A stretch of 64,000 nucleotides of DNA from G965200765 sp965200765. Its GTDB lineage: Bacteria; Pseudomonadota; Gammaproteobacteria; Arenicellales; JAJDZL01. Location: NCBI GenBank assembly GCA_965200765.1, contig OZ241380.1, positions 1 through 64,000 of the forward strand, read 5' to 3'. Shown here one piece after another: positions 34,422-43,587 of this stretch. The notes under the pieces were generated by a model that saw nothing but the letters and a program-made list of their open reading frames with translations, did no database searches and was not told the origin of the DNA. The translations under genes and the position numbers were made by a program. Each line of letters begins with the position of its first letter. Position 1 is the stretch's first letter.

Positions 34422-37118
34422 CTAATAGTCACCCCACCACAACATGGGATGAATAAGAGAAACGAAGTGCAACTTCTCATCATCAGTCATGTAGGCAGGA
34501 TCAATTTTTTCGATGGTCCCATCAACAAAAGTAATTGATTTTCTACTGCGGTGTTGGATTGGTTTACCAAGTATGTTGGAAAGGGATTCAGCAAAATCAA
34601 GATCGTGATACATCCTTTGAAGGTCCACATCAACTTGTCTATTCTTCAATTGTTCTACCACATGAGCCATTTTGGTATCTCCGAAAAACACATATTGCTC
34701 GAATGGTGACTTCATGCTGTCAATGGTCAATTGTTTTCCGTCCGTAAACCGTGCATTCCTAAGCGTATCTTCATACTGTTCCAACGAGTAGTACTTGAAA
34801 AATTGTGATTTGCCTGTTGATGATGCTGGCTTACCGTTTTTCCAGTCCTTTGAATACACAACTTTCTTGATTCTTGGTAGCAGAACTGTGTGGAAATGCT
34901 CGCCCATCTCAACGAGAACATACTTGCGTCGACTACCGTTTTCACGATTCAAATCAATAACTGCGTGGGCAGTCGTACCAGAACCCGCAAAGAAATCCAG
35001 TACCGTTCCTTCCGGGTCGGGAGAACAAACACTAATTGCATTGCGAACAGCGTATAGTGATTTGGGATAATCAAATGTCCTTAATTCACCCATGATGTTT
35101 TTCAGCAGATTTGTACCATGTGCAGTTGCCGAGTACTCGCTTTTATCCCACCAGGTGGAAGGCAATACACCTTCGCCGGGTAGACGCGATTTGATATAGA
35201 GATTTGGCTTCCCGTTCTTATCTTTCTTTACTGATACATCAGCAAGGTTCTCAACAAATCGATTCTTTGCCCACTTCCAGCGGCGTTCTCTGCCATTGTC
35301 ATCAATCGGATATACAACTTCTTCATCATCTCGAGGATTTTCTGTTGCGATCCATTCTTTGGCGGATTCGCTCCAGTGTAAGTCAGGAACCCGTATTCCC
35401 CGTTCGCTACAATAAACAGGATAGTACATTCTAGATGCTTCTGCACGAATACCACCATGTTTTCGGAAATTTACCCATTCATAAGGACCGATTTCATCAG
35501 ATTCATCATAGCGAGAAATTTGTTGCTGTGTTCTGGGAAGCCTGCCAATAGTTGATTTGTCAGATGCCGTAGCAACAATTCCGTACTCGTGAGCGATCGA
35601 AATCCCCTTTGCGGTGGACCTTCCGGAAGGGTTACTCTTGATAACAAAAATTCCTGCAATATTGGATTCTCCGTATGTGGAAGCGATGATTTCCCGAAGG
35701 CGATGGAATTGAAAATCATCAATGGTGGTGCATTGTGCGCCAGAGCTATTTAGAAATTCCTTTCCCAAGCTGATACGATTCTCCATCATCGTCAGCCAAG
35801 CAGAGTTTTTGTAGCCGTTTTTGTAGACGATTTCAGACGCACCTGTATTGTAGGGCGGATCAATGTAAATACAGTTCACTCTTCCCTTGAATCGTTTTCG
35901 CAATGTATTCAGTGCCTGCCAGTTTTCGCTATGCACAAGTTCACCGTCTAGAGATTCATCTAAATTCCCCTGCTCACCTAGAATGTCTATTTCCAATTCT
36001 TTGAAATACTTGGTATCTAAAGGTAGGTATTTGTAGGCATCATTGATCAAATCTCCATCGTCGTCCCCAAATTGAAATGAACAATTAACAAAATTGATTA
36101 GTTTGAAGTCCTGCGATACCATGCCAAGATCAATCCATTCCTGTGTTTGTTTCGAAGCACCTGGATGTTTGGCAATCTTTTTTAATAATTTTTGTGAAAG
36201 CTTGTCCAGCGTTACCACATAGTTGACATTTCGGACAAACTTGGGTTTCTCCCATATTCTGCGTAATTCATCTTCGAATTGAGCGATGAAATCAATAATG
36301 TCGTAGGCAGTTTTTTGAATCGCCTGCAACTGTCCAAGCCGTTCACCTTCAAAAATATTTTCCTCTTGGAACATGTACTGGTATAGCCACAAATCAAATT
36401 GCTCGCGCAAGAATCCACGCGCATCCATGTGTATGAAATAGTCCGTCTCAGTTTGACGTTCAAAAACCTGAATTGCTTTTTGCAAATCTGTCTCGTTGAC
36501 AGACATTTGTATCTTGGACGCTGACTTGGCGGCTTTAATGATAGCGGCGACGTTGGTTTTTCTACCTCTGACCGCGTATGATGCCTGCAAATGCATCACC
36601 GGTCCAGTCTTTGCATTCTCCACGTGCTTGAATTCATACAAAAAATTTCGCTTTTCACTATATTTTTTGTTCTCAATCTTTGACGCGTCAAAATAAAAGC
36701 ATCTTTCAACACCTCTTTGATCTGATTCAAGTGTAACCGGCATGGACCGTATGAGAGTATCCGACTTTACGTAGTAAAGCCTTCTGGTCTTCCATGCGAG
36801 TACAACATCTTGGCCATCTGCATAAACCCGGTCGTAAACACTCTGAAAGGCGGGTAATTCGCAGAAATAGATAGAGCCGCTCTCGCAAAAGTAGCGCGAG
36901 AAAAATGTATACAGCTTGTCAAAGAGCTCCTCCCTGAAGCTTGTATCTGAACCTGCTCGCTCGTCGACTGCTTCCATCAGCTTGGGCAGTATCGACTTGA
37001 AGTATTCTCTCTTGATCTGCATCAAGTTGATAAATCCGGACTCGCCCTCAACTTCTGCGCCTGTAAACAGCAACTCGAGTTCTGCAAGAAAACGGCTTTC
37101 CTTGTTTGAAGTGGTCAT
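34422..37118 (-). CDS. Type III-like adenine-specific DNA methyltransferase (Mod)
   Basis: About 898 residues. Beta-class motif order: DPPYNTG near residue 420 (catalytic motif IV) and FFAGSGTT near 710 (SAM binding), with a following VLVEMGEH. About 400 residues precede the catalytic core, longer than classic type III Mod proteins; this part may hold extra DNA-contact or partner domains. I chose the ATG at 37118; a TTG at 37166 would add 16 residues and neither has a clear ribosome site. It forms a restriction-modification unit with the downstream helicase-nuclease. Confidence 0.8.
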   Translation of the reverse strand: MTTSNKESRFLAELELLFTGAEVEGESGFINLMQIKREYFKSILPKLMEAVDERAGSDTSFREELFDKLYTFFSRYFCESGSIYFCELPAFQSVYDRVYADGQDVVLAWKTRRLYYVKSDTLIRSMPVTLESDQRGVERCFYFDASKIENKKYSEKRNFLYEFKHVENAKTGPVMHLQASYAVRGRKTNVAAIIKAAKSASKIQMSVNETDLQKAIQVFERQTETDYFIHMDARGFLREQFDLWLYQYMFQEENIFEGERLGQLQAIQKTAYDIIDFIAQFEDELRRIWEKPKFVRNVNYVVTLDKLSQKLLKKIAKHPGASKQTQEWIDLGMVSQDFKLINFVNCSFQFGDDDGDLINDAYKYLPLDTKYFKELEIDILGEQGNLDESLDGELVHSENWQALNTLRKRFKGRVNCIYIDPPYNTGASEIVYKNGYKNSAWLTMMENRISLGKEFLNSSGAQCTTIDDFQFHRLREIIASTYGESNIAGIFVIKSNPSGRSTAKGISIAHEYGIVATASDKSTIGRLPRTQQQISRYDESDEIGPYEWVNFRKHGGIRAEASRMYYPVYCSERGIRVPDLHWSESAKEWIATENPRDDEEVVYPIDDNGRERRWKWAKNRFVENLADVSVKKDKNGKPNLYIKSRLPGEGVLPSTWWDKSEYSATAHGTNLLKNIMGELRTFDYPKSLYAVRNAISVCSPDPEGTVLDFFAGSGTTAHAVIDLNRENGSRRKYVLVEMGEHFHTVLLPRIKKVVYSKDWKNGKPASSTGKSQFFKYYSLEQYEDTLRNARFTDGKQLTIDSMKSPFEQYVFFGDTKMAHVVEQLKNRQVDVDLQRMYHDLDFAESLSNILGKPIQHRSRKSITFVDGTIEKIDPAYMTDDEKLHFVSLIHPMLWWGDY

Positions 37119-37312
37119 GGAAATCGCAAACGACGAAAGTGTCTGTGGATAAGTATAATCAGGCAATGAAGCGCACTCATCATTCTATCCAATATATCTT
37201 TCTCTGTCCCGAGAAATTTACAATCCGTACTATCTATAGCGGCAAATCAGAGCTGACAAATTCATTAGACACAGTCTTCCGTTCAGTTAAACTGCTAACT
37301 GAAAAATGAGGT

Positions 37313-37386
37313 TGGCTGGGGAACCAGGATTCGAACCTGGACTGGCGGAGTCAGAGTCCGCTGTCCTACCGTTAGACGATTCCCCA
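37313..37386 (-). tRNA. tRNA-Gln (CUG anticodon)
   Basis: On the minus strand the cloverleaf begins TGGGGAATCG, has anticodon arm GCGGACTCTGACTCCGC (anticodon CTG), T arm CCAGGTTCGAATCCTGG and an encoded CCA. The acceptor stem TGGGGAA pairs with TTCCCCA. It sits directly downstream of rpsI-rplM and next to the right end of the accessory island, a typical kind of insertion point. Confidence 0.93.
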
Positions 37387-37411
37387 GCAATCGCGCAGAA
37401 TCGTTCGGGGA

Positions 37412-37813
37412 TTAGCGCTTGGAATATTGAGGTCGCTTTCTAGCTTTGTGAAGCCCGACTTTCTTGCGTTCAACTTCTCTGGCATCACGGGTCAGGAATC
37501 CACCTTTTCGCAGTGCGGCACGGTCCGATTCATTGTACTGCAATAGTGCCCGGGCAATGCCGAGTTGTATGGCGCCAGCTTGACCGCTTGGGCCGCCGCC
37601 TTGCACATTGGCGTGCACATCAACGGAGTTTTCCCTTCCCAGATGCACCAAAGGTTGCCGAATAATCATGCGAGCAGTTTCCCGACCGAAATATTGCTCA
37701 ATCGGCTTGTTGTTCGCAATAATATTGCCAGTGCCCTTTTTCAGATACACCCTGGCCGTCGACGACTTGCGCCGCCCGGTTCCGTAATACACTTCTTCTT
37801 TTGCTTCTGCCAT
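37412..37813 (-). CDS. rpsI: 30S ribosomal protein S9
   Basis: A 133-residue protein of the small ribosomal subunit. It has the typical GTGRRKSSTARV start motif at about residues 11-22, GGGPSGQAGA in the middle and the basic C-terminus ending KARKRPQYSKR, which reaches the P-site tRNA. It follows rplM by 13 nt in the conserved rplM-rpsI operon. Confidence 0.98.
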   Translation of the reverse strand: MAEAKEEVYYGTGRRKSSTARVYLKKGTGNIIANNKPIEQYFGRETARMIIRQPLVHLGRENSVDVHANVQGGGPSGQAGAIQLGIARALLQYNESDRAALRKGGFLTRDAREVERKKVGLHKARKRPQYSKR

Positions 37814-37826
37814 AGTAATTTCTGTT

Positions 37827-38255
37827 TTACAGGTCTAATGGTTTGGGTTGCTGTGCTTCATGCGGTTGCTCAGCATCCGGGTAAACTTTCAGTTTCGACA
37901 TCATGGCGCGGCCCAAAGGCCCTTTCGGCATCATGCCGCGCACTGCGTTTTCAATGATTCTACACGGGTGTTTTTCACGCATTTCACTGACTGTGACAGA
38001 TTTCAGACCACCTGGACGGCCGGAATGACGATGGTAAACCTTCGCTTTTTCTTTGTTCCCGGTCAATCGAACTTTCCTTGCGTTGACGACTACAATGTAG
38101 TCACCCGTGTCAATGTGGGGTGTATAGATCGGCTTGTGTTTGCCGCGCAAACGCACTGCGATTTGAGTCGCAAGCCTGCCCAATACCTTGTCAGTTGCAT
38201 CAACAAGGTACCATTCCCGGTTGACTTCATTCGGTCTGGTTGATCTGGTTGTCAT
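37827..38255 (-). CDS. rplM: 50S ribosomal protein L13
   Basis: A 142-residue large-subunit protein, normal length. WYLVDATDKVLGRLAT at about residues 16-31, GDYIVVVNA near 47-55 and the MLPKGPLGR-like MMPKGPLGR motif near 118 identify it. First gene of the rplM-rpsI operon. In E. coli L13 represses this operon through its leader; the 410-nt upstream gap leaves room for such a leader here. Confidence 0.98.
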   Translation of the reverse strand: MTTRSTRPNEVNREWYLVDATDKVLGRLATQIAVRLRGKHKPIYTPHIDTGDYIVVVNARKVRLTGNKEKAKVYHRHSGRPGGLKSVTVSEMREKHPCRIIENAVRGMMPKGPLGRAMMSKLKVYPDAEQPHEAQQPKPLDL

Positions 38256-38666
38256 AATTTAACTCAGTCGGTTTATCAGTTTCAATTCCTGTTGCAATAC
38301 ACACGGCATATGCAATCGCACAACTCAATGATAATCTGTAGTTCAGCAACGACCCATAGCGTTCAGAACAAAAAGGCGTGGCACGCCACACCCCGCTCAC
38401 TGTGATTGGTCAGGAAGAACTACAACACAAGAATTGTATATGATTTGTCCTGTCAAAATGCAACTTTTTCTTTTGTTGTCCAAATTTCATGCTCGACAGA
38501 AGGGCCGACATACACGGTATACGCGTAAATTCATAGTGTCGAACAGACTATAATGGCAATACAGAACAGTGCCATTGTGCAATTGGCCGGGTGCCTGCAT
38601 AATGGAAACGGTTGGTTGAGTGATTCCAATCGTTGCATAATTCGCCACCTCAATTCTCTTCGTTGA
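38256..38666. other. 411-nt divergent gap between rplM and msbA
   Basis: Contains no supported gene. A small inverted repeat GGCGTGGCACGCC (38375-38387) precedes a run of five T on the minus strand, in the presumed rplM leader; it could be a weak attenuator. On the plus strand, TATAAT at 38549-38554 is a candidate -10 for msbA without a clear -35. Confidence 0.4.
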
Positions 38667-40442
38667 ATGGGCAACAACACAAGTAAATCTCCAACCAGCT
38701 TCAAAGTAAGTGATTTTGCAATCTACAAGAGATTGCTGGTCTACATTTATCGTTACCGCAAGATTTTCGCGTTGGGGATCCTGTTCGTTGTCTTCTTTGC
38801 CTTGACAAGCCCTGCAATTACCATGTTCATGAAGCCCCTGCTGGATGGTAGCTTCGTTGAAAAAGACCCGAACTGGATTCTCTGGTCGCCAGTGATTCTG
38901 ATTGGATTATTCTTGATTCGGGGTGTTGCCAGCTATCTGAGCAATATCTGCACCACCTGGGTTACTGGTCATGTTGTTTGTGATATTCAAACTGAAATGA
39001 CGGCCAAAGTCGTCAGCTTGCCGACGCGGTACTACGACCAGCACAAATCGGGACAGATCATCTCAAGAATATTGGTGGATGCCAACAACCTCACCAATAC
39101 CGCAAGCAATGTATTCATTACCATTGTACGCGAGTCGTTGATTGTAATTGGTTTGCTGACATGGGTCTTCATTCTGGACTGGGAACTAAGTCTCATTATT
39201 CTGATTGCAACCCCGCTGATAAGTGGATTGGTTTACGCCATCGCCAAGCGGTTGCGTGTCTTGCACAGAAGTGTTTTGGAAGTTACCGCTTCATTCATGA
39301 ATCACCTGCAAGAAGTAACTTCCAATATTCGCGAGATCAAGCTTTTCAACACGGCAAAGCATGAACGCAAGAAAATGGGTGAGTTTGCCAATCACCTGCG
39401 CCGAATACTGTTGAAGCAGCAAATTGCCAACGGCTTGTCTGTACCGGTTGCCGAATTGATCGGAGCAATGGTAACCGCCGGTGTCGTCTATTACAGTTTG
39501 ACTCGCTCCTATGCTGACCCGTTGACTGTAGGCGGATTCGTCTCCTTCATGGCCGCGTTGGCACTAATCTTCAGTTCAGTCAAGAGACTGGCCGCCGTCA
39601 ATGAGCAACTACAGCAAGGCATCGCATCTGCAGAACGAGTGTTCTACTTGCTGGATCAAGAATCAGAGTCAGAAACCGGTGACCGCAACGTCGAACCAGA
39701 TAAAATTTCCGGCCGCACTGTATTCGAAAATATCACATTTCAGTATCCGGATACGGAAGCCAGCTCGGTCAAAAACCTTTCTCTTGAAATCAAGGCGAAC
39801 GAGACGATTGCGATTGTCGGCGCGTCGGGAAGCGGCAAGAGTACATTAATTTCATTGATCCCCAGACTGTATGAAATCCAGGGTGGTTCAATTTCCATTG
39901 ACGGAGTCGACATTCGGGAATATTCACTGGCAGAGTTGCGAAGCCTGATATCGGTTGTGAGTCAGGAAGTCATGCTGTTCAATGACACCATTGCCGCGAA
40001 TATCGCGTACGGAAGTTTGCAAACCGCCAGCGAAGAAAATATCCGTTTGGCGGCCAGGAACGCTCATGCATTGGAGTTCATTGAAAAAATGCCGAACGGT
40101 TTTGACACTCTGATCGGGGAGAGAGGTGTTCAACTTTCCGGGGGTCAAAGACAACGTATTGCGATTGCTCGTACCTATATCAAGAATGCCCCGATCGTAA
40201 TTTTTGATGAAGCGACTTCGTCGCTGGATACCACCACTGAGCAACAAGTACGATTTGCTTTGAACAAGCTGAGCAAAAATCGTACGGTAATTATTGTGTC
40301 GCACCGATTGGCAAGCATTGAGAATGTGGACCGAATCATAGTACTACATGAAGGACAGATTGCAGAGCAGGGTACTCATGCCGAGTTGTTGGCGCAAAAG
40401 GGGCACTATTACCAGCTTTGCACGATGAATGAAGCCGCCTGA
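38667..40442 (+). CDS. msbA: Lipid A export ABC transporter MsbA
   Basis: A 591-residue half-transporter: six membrane helices in the first 330 residues, then an ATPase with Walker A GASGSGKST at about 384-392, signature LSGGQRQR near 491 and Walker B IVIFDEATSSLD. It flips lipid A-core across the inner membrane. Length and sequence style fit MsbA (about 580); lpxK, its usual neighbour, is not here, so a related multidrug/lipid exporter cannot be wholly excluded. Confidence 0.88.
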   Translation: MGNNTSKSPTSFKVSDFAIYKRLLVYIYRYRKIFALGILFVVFFALTSPAITMFMKPLLDGSFVEKDPNWILWSPVILIGLFLIRGVASYLSNICTTWVTGHVVCDIQTEMTAKVVSLPTRYYDQHKSGQIISRILVDANNLTNTASNVFITIVRESLIVIGLLTWVFILDWELSLIILIATPLISGLVYAIAKRLRVLHRSVLEVTASFMNHLQEVTSNIREIKLFNTAKHERKKMGEFANHLRRILLKQQIANGLSVPVAELIGAMVTAGVVYYSLTRSYADPLTVGGFVSFMAALALIFSSVKRLAAVNEQLQQGIASAERVFYLLDQESESETGDRNVEPDKISGRTVFENITFQYPDTEASSVKNLSLEIKANETIAIVGASGSGKSTLISLIPRLYEIQGGSISIDGVDIREYSLAELRSLISVVSQEVMLFNDTIAANIAYGSLQTASEENIRLAARNAHALEFIEKMPNGFDTLIGERGVQLSGGQRQRIAIARTYIKNAPIVIFDEATSSLDTTTEQQVRFALNKLSKNRTVIIVSHRLASIENVDRIIVLHEGQIAEQGTHAELLAQKGHYYQLCTMNEAA

Positions 40443-40452
40443 AGTCGGTGAT

Positions 40453-41775
40453 CTATTTTCTTTTGTCAAAGGGGTTTGCACCCTTGCGAAATACAACTCG
40501 TACATCAGCACCGTACAAGTCAAAATACTCCCGAAAGTAATTTTCCAGATAGCGGCGATAATGGTCTGCAACCATATCCACATTGTTTCCGTGAACAACG
40601 ACTACCGGCGGGTTGCGGCCACCTTGGTGTGCATACTTTAACTTGACAGGCCGTCGCCTGGACATGGGCGGTGATGTTCGGGTAACCGCGTCGCGCAAGC
40701 ATCGGTTCAATGTTGCAGTCGGCATTTCAACCATTGCAGATCGATATGCCTTGCCAACCGCGCGTAGCAATTTCGGGATGCCGATACGGTGTAATCCGGA
40801 TACGTAGATCGCCTGATGATGCGGTGCGAATGCCAGCTTGCGTTCAAGCGTTCGGCGCAAGTTTGCCCGATTGCTGTTGTCAATCTTGTCCGATTTGTTC
40901 ACTGCAATTACAACCGGTCGGCCGGACCGCCGGATCAAACCCGCCAGCGTGGCATCTTGGTCGGATACGCTGTCCGAGCCGTCTAGCACCAGAATTGCAA
41001 CATGTGCTGCTTCAATCGCCTGTAGCGACTTGACCACAGAAAGTTTCTCCAGATACTCTCCGACTCGCGAACGCCGTCGAACTCCTGCAGTGTCAATAAA
41101 TCGATATCTTTTATTGCCACGCGCCAACGGCACGACCACGCTGTCTCGTGTTGTTCCCGGGGTTTCACTGACAATGAGCCGGCTTTCCCCGACAATTGAA
41201 TTCACCAATGTTGATTTGCCCACGTTGGGTCGACCAATCACAGCAACCTTGGGGCCTGGATCCTGCCAAAGCGGGTCTTCAAATTTGGGTAGATCCTGAA
41301 CTATGGCATCAAACAATTCAGGAATGCCATACCCGCGTAGTGCAGAAATCGCAATTGGATCTTCAAATCCCAACGACAGAAAGTCAAGATTTGCAATGGA
41401 ACTGTCCAATGCTTCGCTCTTGTTGACTGCAATCTTGATCTTGCAGTTGAGCTTGTGCAGTCGTCTGGCAATTTCCGAATCTGCGACAGTCAATCCCTGG
41501 GTGGCATCAACCAGCATCAGTACTGCATCTGATTCATCCAGTACAGATTCAACCTGATCGGAAATCAGTTCAGACATTGAACCATCATCTTCACCGATTC
41601 CACCGGTATCCACAACCAGAACCTCCTGGTCACCGAACCGGGCAATGCCGTACAATCGGTCCCGGGTTACCCCGGGTGTATTGTCAACGAGTGCGTCGCG
41701 AGTTCTGGTAACCCGGTTGAACAGTGTCGACTTGCCAACATTGGGGCGGCCGATAATGCTGATTACAGGCAACAT
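40453..41775 (-). CDS. der: Ribosome assembly GTPase Der (EngA)
   Basis: A 440-residue protein with two tandem GTPase domains, each with GRPNVGKST (residues 9-17 and about 180-188), DTGG or DTAG switch motifs and NKSE/NKSD, then a KH-like C-terminal domain. Needed for 50S subunit maturation. It comes after bamB in the conserved yfgM-bamB-der order. Confidence 0.97.
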   Translation of the reverse strand: MLPVISIIGRPNVGKSTLFNRVTRTRDALVDNTPGVTRDRLYGIARFGDQEVLVVDTGGIGEDDGSMSELISDQVESVLDESDAVLMLVDATQGLTVADSEIARRLHKLNCKIKIAVNKSEALDSSIANLDFLSLGFEDPIAISALRGYGIPELFDAIVQDLPKFEDPLWQDPGPKVAVIGRPNVGKSTLVNSIVGESRLIVSETPGTTRDSVVVPLARGNKRYRFIDTAGVRRRSRVGEYLEKLSVVKSLQAIEAAHVAILVLDGSDSVSDQDATLAGLIRRSGRPVVIAVNKSDKIDNSNRANLRRTLERKLAFAPHHQAIYVSGLHRIGIPKLLRAVGKAYRSAMVEMPTATLNRCLRDAVTRTSPPMSRRRPVKLKYAHQGGRNPPVVVVHGNNVDMVADHYRRYLENYFREYFDLYGADVRVVFRKGANPFDKRK

Positions 41776-41801
41776 TGGCAGGTACTTTCATCGGTACGGG
41801 C

Positions 41802-42956
41802 CTACCCGACTGGATTGAGTGAAAGAGATTCAATTTTTCCAGAACGATAGAGCAGGTAGAAAGCATTTTCGTCTTGTCGTATCGAACCGGGAACAATGCT
41901 TTCCCCGGTTCTGCGGACTCCGACCAGTTGCCCGTTGTTTGATTGCATGACAAGGACGGTTCCCAGATTGTCAGTAACGATGACATACGACTGAAAAACT
42001 GCAATATTACTGATTTCGCGGTGTAAAAAACCGTCATTTTCCCATATCAGGTCACCGCTGAATCGATCCAGCGCGTATACCCGATCGTCCAGATCCGAGC
42101 CAAATACTCCGAACGTGTCAACAGCAATGTTGCTGTCGGTATTACGCTGAATATTCCACAACTGACTTCCGGTTTGCAGGTCAAACGAAGTTACGCTACG
42201 GTCTTGCAAAGCAACAAAAAGTCCGTTTCGATAAATGACCGGCGCCGTGTCTGCAATATCTACACCTTGAGTGAATTCGTTGCCGAAAGGCAAGGGTACA
42301 CTGATTTGCCAGTTTTGAATGCCGGTTGCCAGGTCAATTCCGACAATTTGACCGGCGGCATTGCCGGCCACAATACTCCGGTTCAATTCCAGCGGGGGAG
42401 TTGAACCTTGCAGTGTAAAGTTTGGCTGATTCAATTCAAAGGACCAAGTTTCTTCTCCCTTGTCCGACCCGAAGGCATACAGCATACCGCCAATTGTTCG
42501 GATCACCACGCTACCGGGAACCACAAGCGGCGGAGCAAAAACACCTCTGGACAATGATTGTTCCCAAACCGGTTGGCCGTCTTGTGCGTTCAATACAATC
42601 ACCTTGCCAGAATCATTTACAACTGACACCAGGTCTTCACTGGCACCTACGCCGGCCGATATCGATTCATTCAACTCGGTTGCCCAGACTTGGGTTCCGT
42701 CCGCACGATTCAGTGCTGTCACCTCACCATTTACCGAGGTCAGAAACAACTTGTCATCGGCCAAAGAGGGATACAACTGCAAATAACTGCGACCCGGTTG
42801 CTCGGGCCCACTGGTGGACCAATTTACGTCAATCTGTACTTGCTCGGTGAATTCGCCTATCAATGTCGGTTCCGGCTTCGGAATCTTTTCGGAGCCCCGG
42901 CCGCATGCAATCAGTGCCAAGCAAATTAATACAATCGTACCCAGTTTCCATTTCAT
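41802..42956 (-). CDS. bamB: Outer-membrane assembly lipoprotein BamB
   Basis: Beta-propeller lipoprotein of the BAM complex. From the ATG at 42956 (behind AGGAG) it has a signal peptide with lipobox LIAC (Cys18) and about eight PQQ-like WxxxLxxx repeats (for example GEVTALNRADGTQVWATEL near 70, GLDLATG-type blades later). 384 residues, normal. Its start lies 2 nt from the yfgM stop. A frame extending further upstream, to 42983, is not supported. Confidence 0.95.
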   Translation of the reverse strand: MKWKLGTIVLICLALIACGRGSEKIPKPEPTLIGEFTEQVQIDVNWSTSGPEQPGRSYLQLYPSLADDKLFLTSVNGEVTALNRADGTQVWATELNESISAGVGASEDLVSVVNDSGKVIVLNAQDGQPVWEQSLSRGVFAPPLVVPGSVVIRTIGGMLYAFGSDKGEETWSFELNQPNFTLQGSTPPLELNRSIVAGNAAGQIVGIDLATGIQNWQISVPLPFGNEFTQGVDIADTAPVIYRNGLFVALQDRSVTSFDLQTGSQLWNIQRNTDSNIAVDTFGVFGSDLDDRVYALDRFSGDLIWENDGFLHREISNIAVFQSYVIVTDNLGTVLVMQSNNGQLVGVRRTGESIVPGSIRQDENAFYLLYRSGKIESLSLNPVG

Positions 42957-42957
42957 T

Positions 42958-43587
42958 CTAATTCTCCTGCATGCGTGTGCCATTCACTTTCAAGTCCAAG
43001 ATTGGTTTATAGCTGGAATTTTCTCCCAAGGTTTCCACTGCTGTCAGATATGCTTCATGGGCTTTGTCAATATTGCCAAGGCCTCTTTGCGCATCGCCCC
43101 GCAGTTCGTTGTAATGCGATGCAAAGCCATCCATCGCGGTCACATCCAGCAAATTCAGCGCTTGCTGATATTCTCCATCGCCAAGCATTTGAAATGCCAG
43201 ACGGAGACGCGCGGTGTGAACAGTAGAGGCTTCAGTGGCGTTGTCAATGGCCCACTGCAGTGCTTCGCGGCTTTTTTCAACTTCCCCTCGTTCATACTCG
43301 ATTCGCGCCTGAATCAACGCCGCCTTTCCGGCGTATCCGGTAGTCGGGTACTCTTTCGTCAATTCTGCAATCAGATCGATCGCTTCATCAATTCGCTGCT
43401 CGACAGTCGCCTCTGAAATCTGCTCGTAAATGCTGGACACTGCTTCTTCCTGAGATTTCGTGTATTGAGCCCAGCCGTTGTAGCCAACGATTGCAGACAA
43501 GCCGAGTGCCAAGCCGCCAATGATAATCCATCGGTTTTCTTGCCACCATTCCTTAATTTGTTCTAATCGTTCTTCATCTGTTGCCAT
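42958..43587 (-). CDS. yfgM: YfgM-like membrane-anchored TPR protein
   Basis: A 209-residue protein with a cytoplasmic start (MATDEERLEQIKEWW), one membrane helix at about 20-38 and a periplasmic TPR-like domain. In E. coli YfgM binds SecYEG and PpiD and helps exported proteins. Its place between hisS and bamB is the conserved one. It overlaps the end of hisS by 25 nt. Confidence 0.93.
   Translation of the reverse strand: MATDEERLEQIKEWWQENRWIIIGGLALGLSAIVGYNGWAQYTKSQEEAVSSIYEQISEATVEQRIDEAIDLIAELTKEYPTTGYAGKAALIQARIEYERGEVEKSREALQWAIDNATEASTVHTARLRLAFQMLGDGEYQQALNLLDVTAMDGFASHYNELRGDAQRGLGNIDKAHEAYLTAVETLGENSSYKPILDLKVNGTRMQEN

Noticed and set aside
38375..38392. Minus-strand hairpin plus five T before rplM as an intrinsic terminator
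   Set aside because: The stem is only 4-5 bp with a realistic loop and no minus-strand gene lies upstream; mentioned only as a weak attenuator idea.
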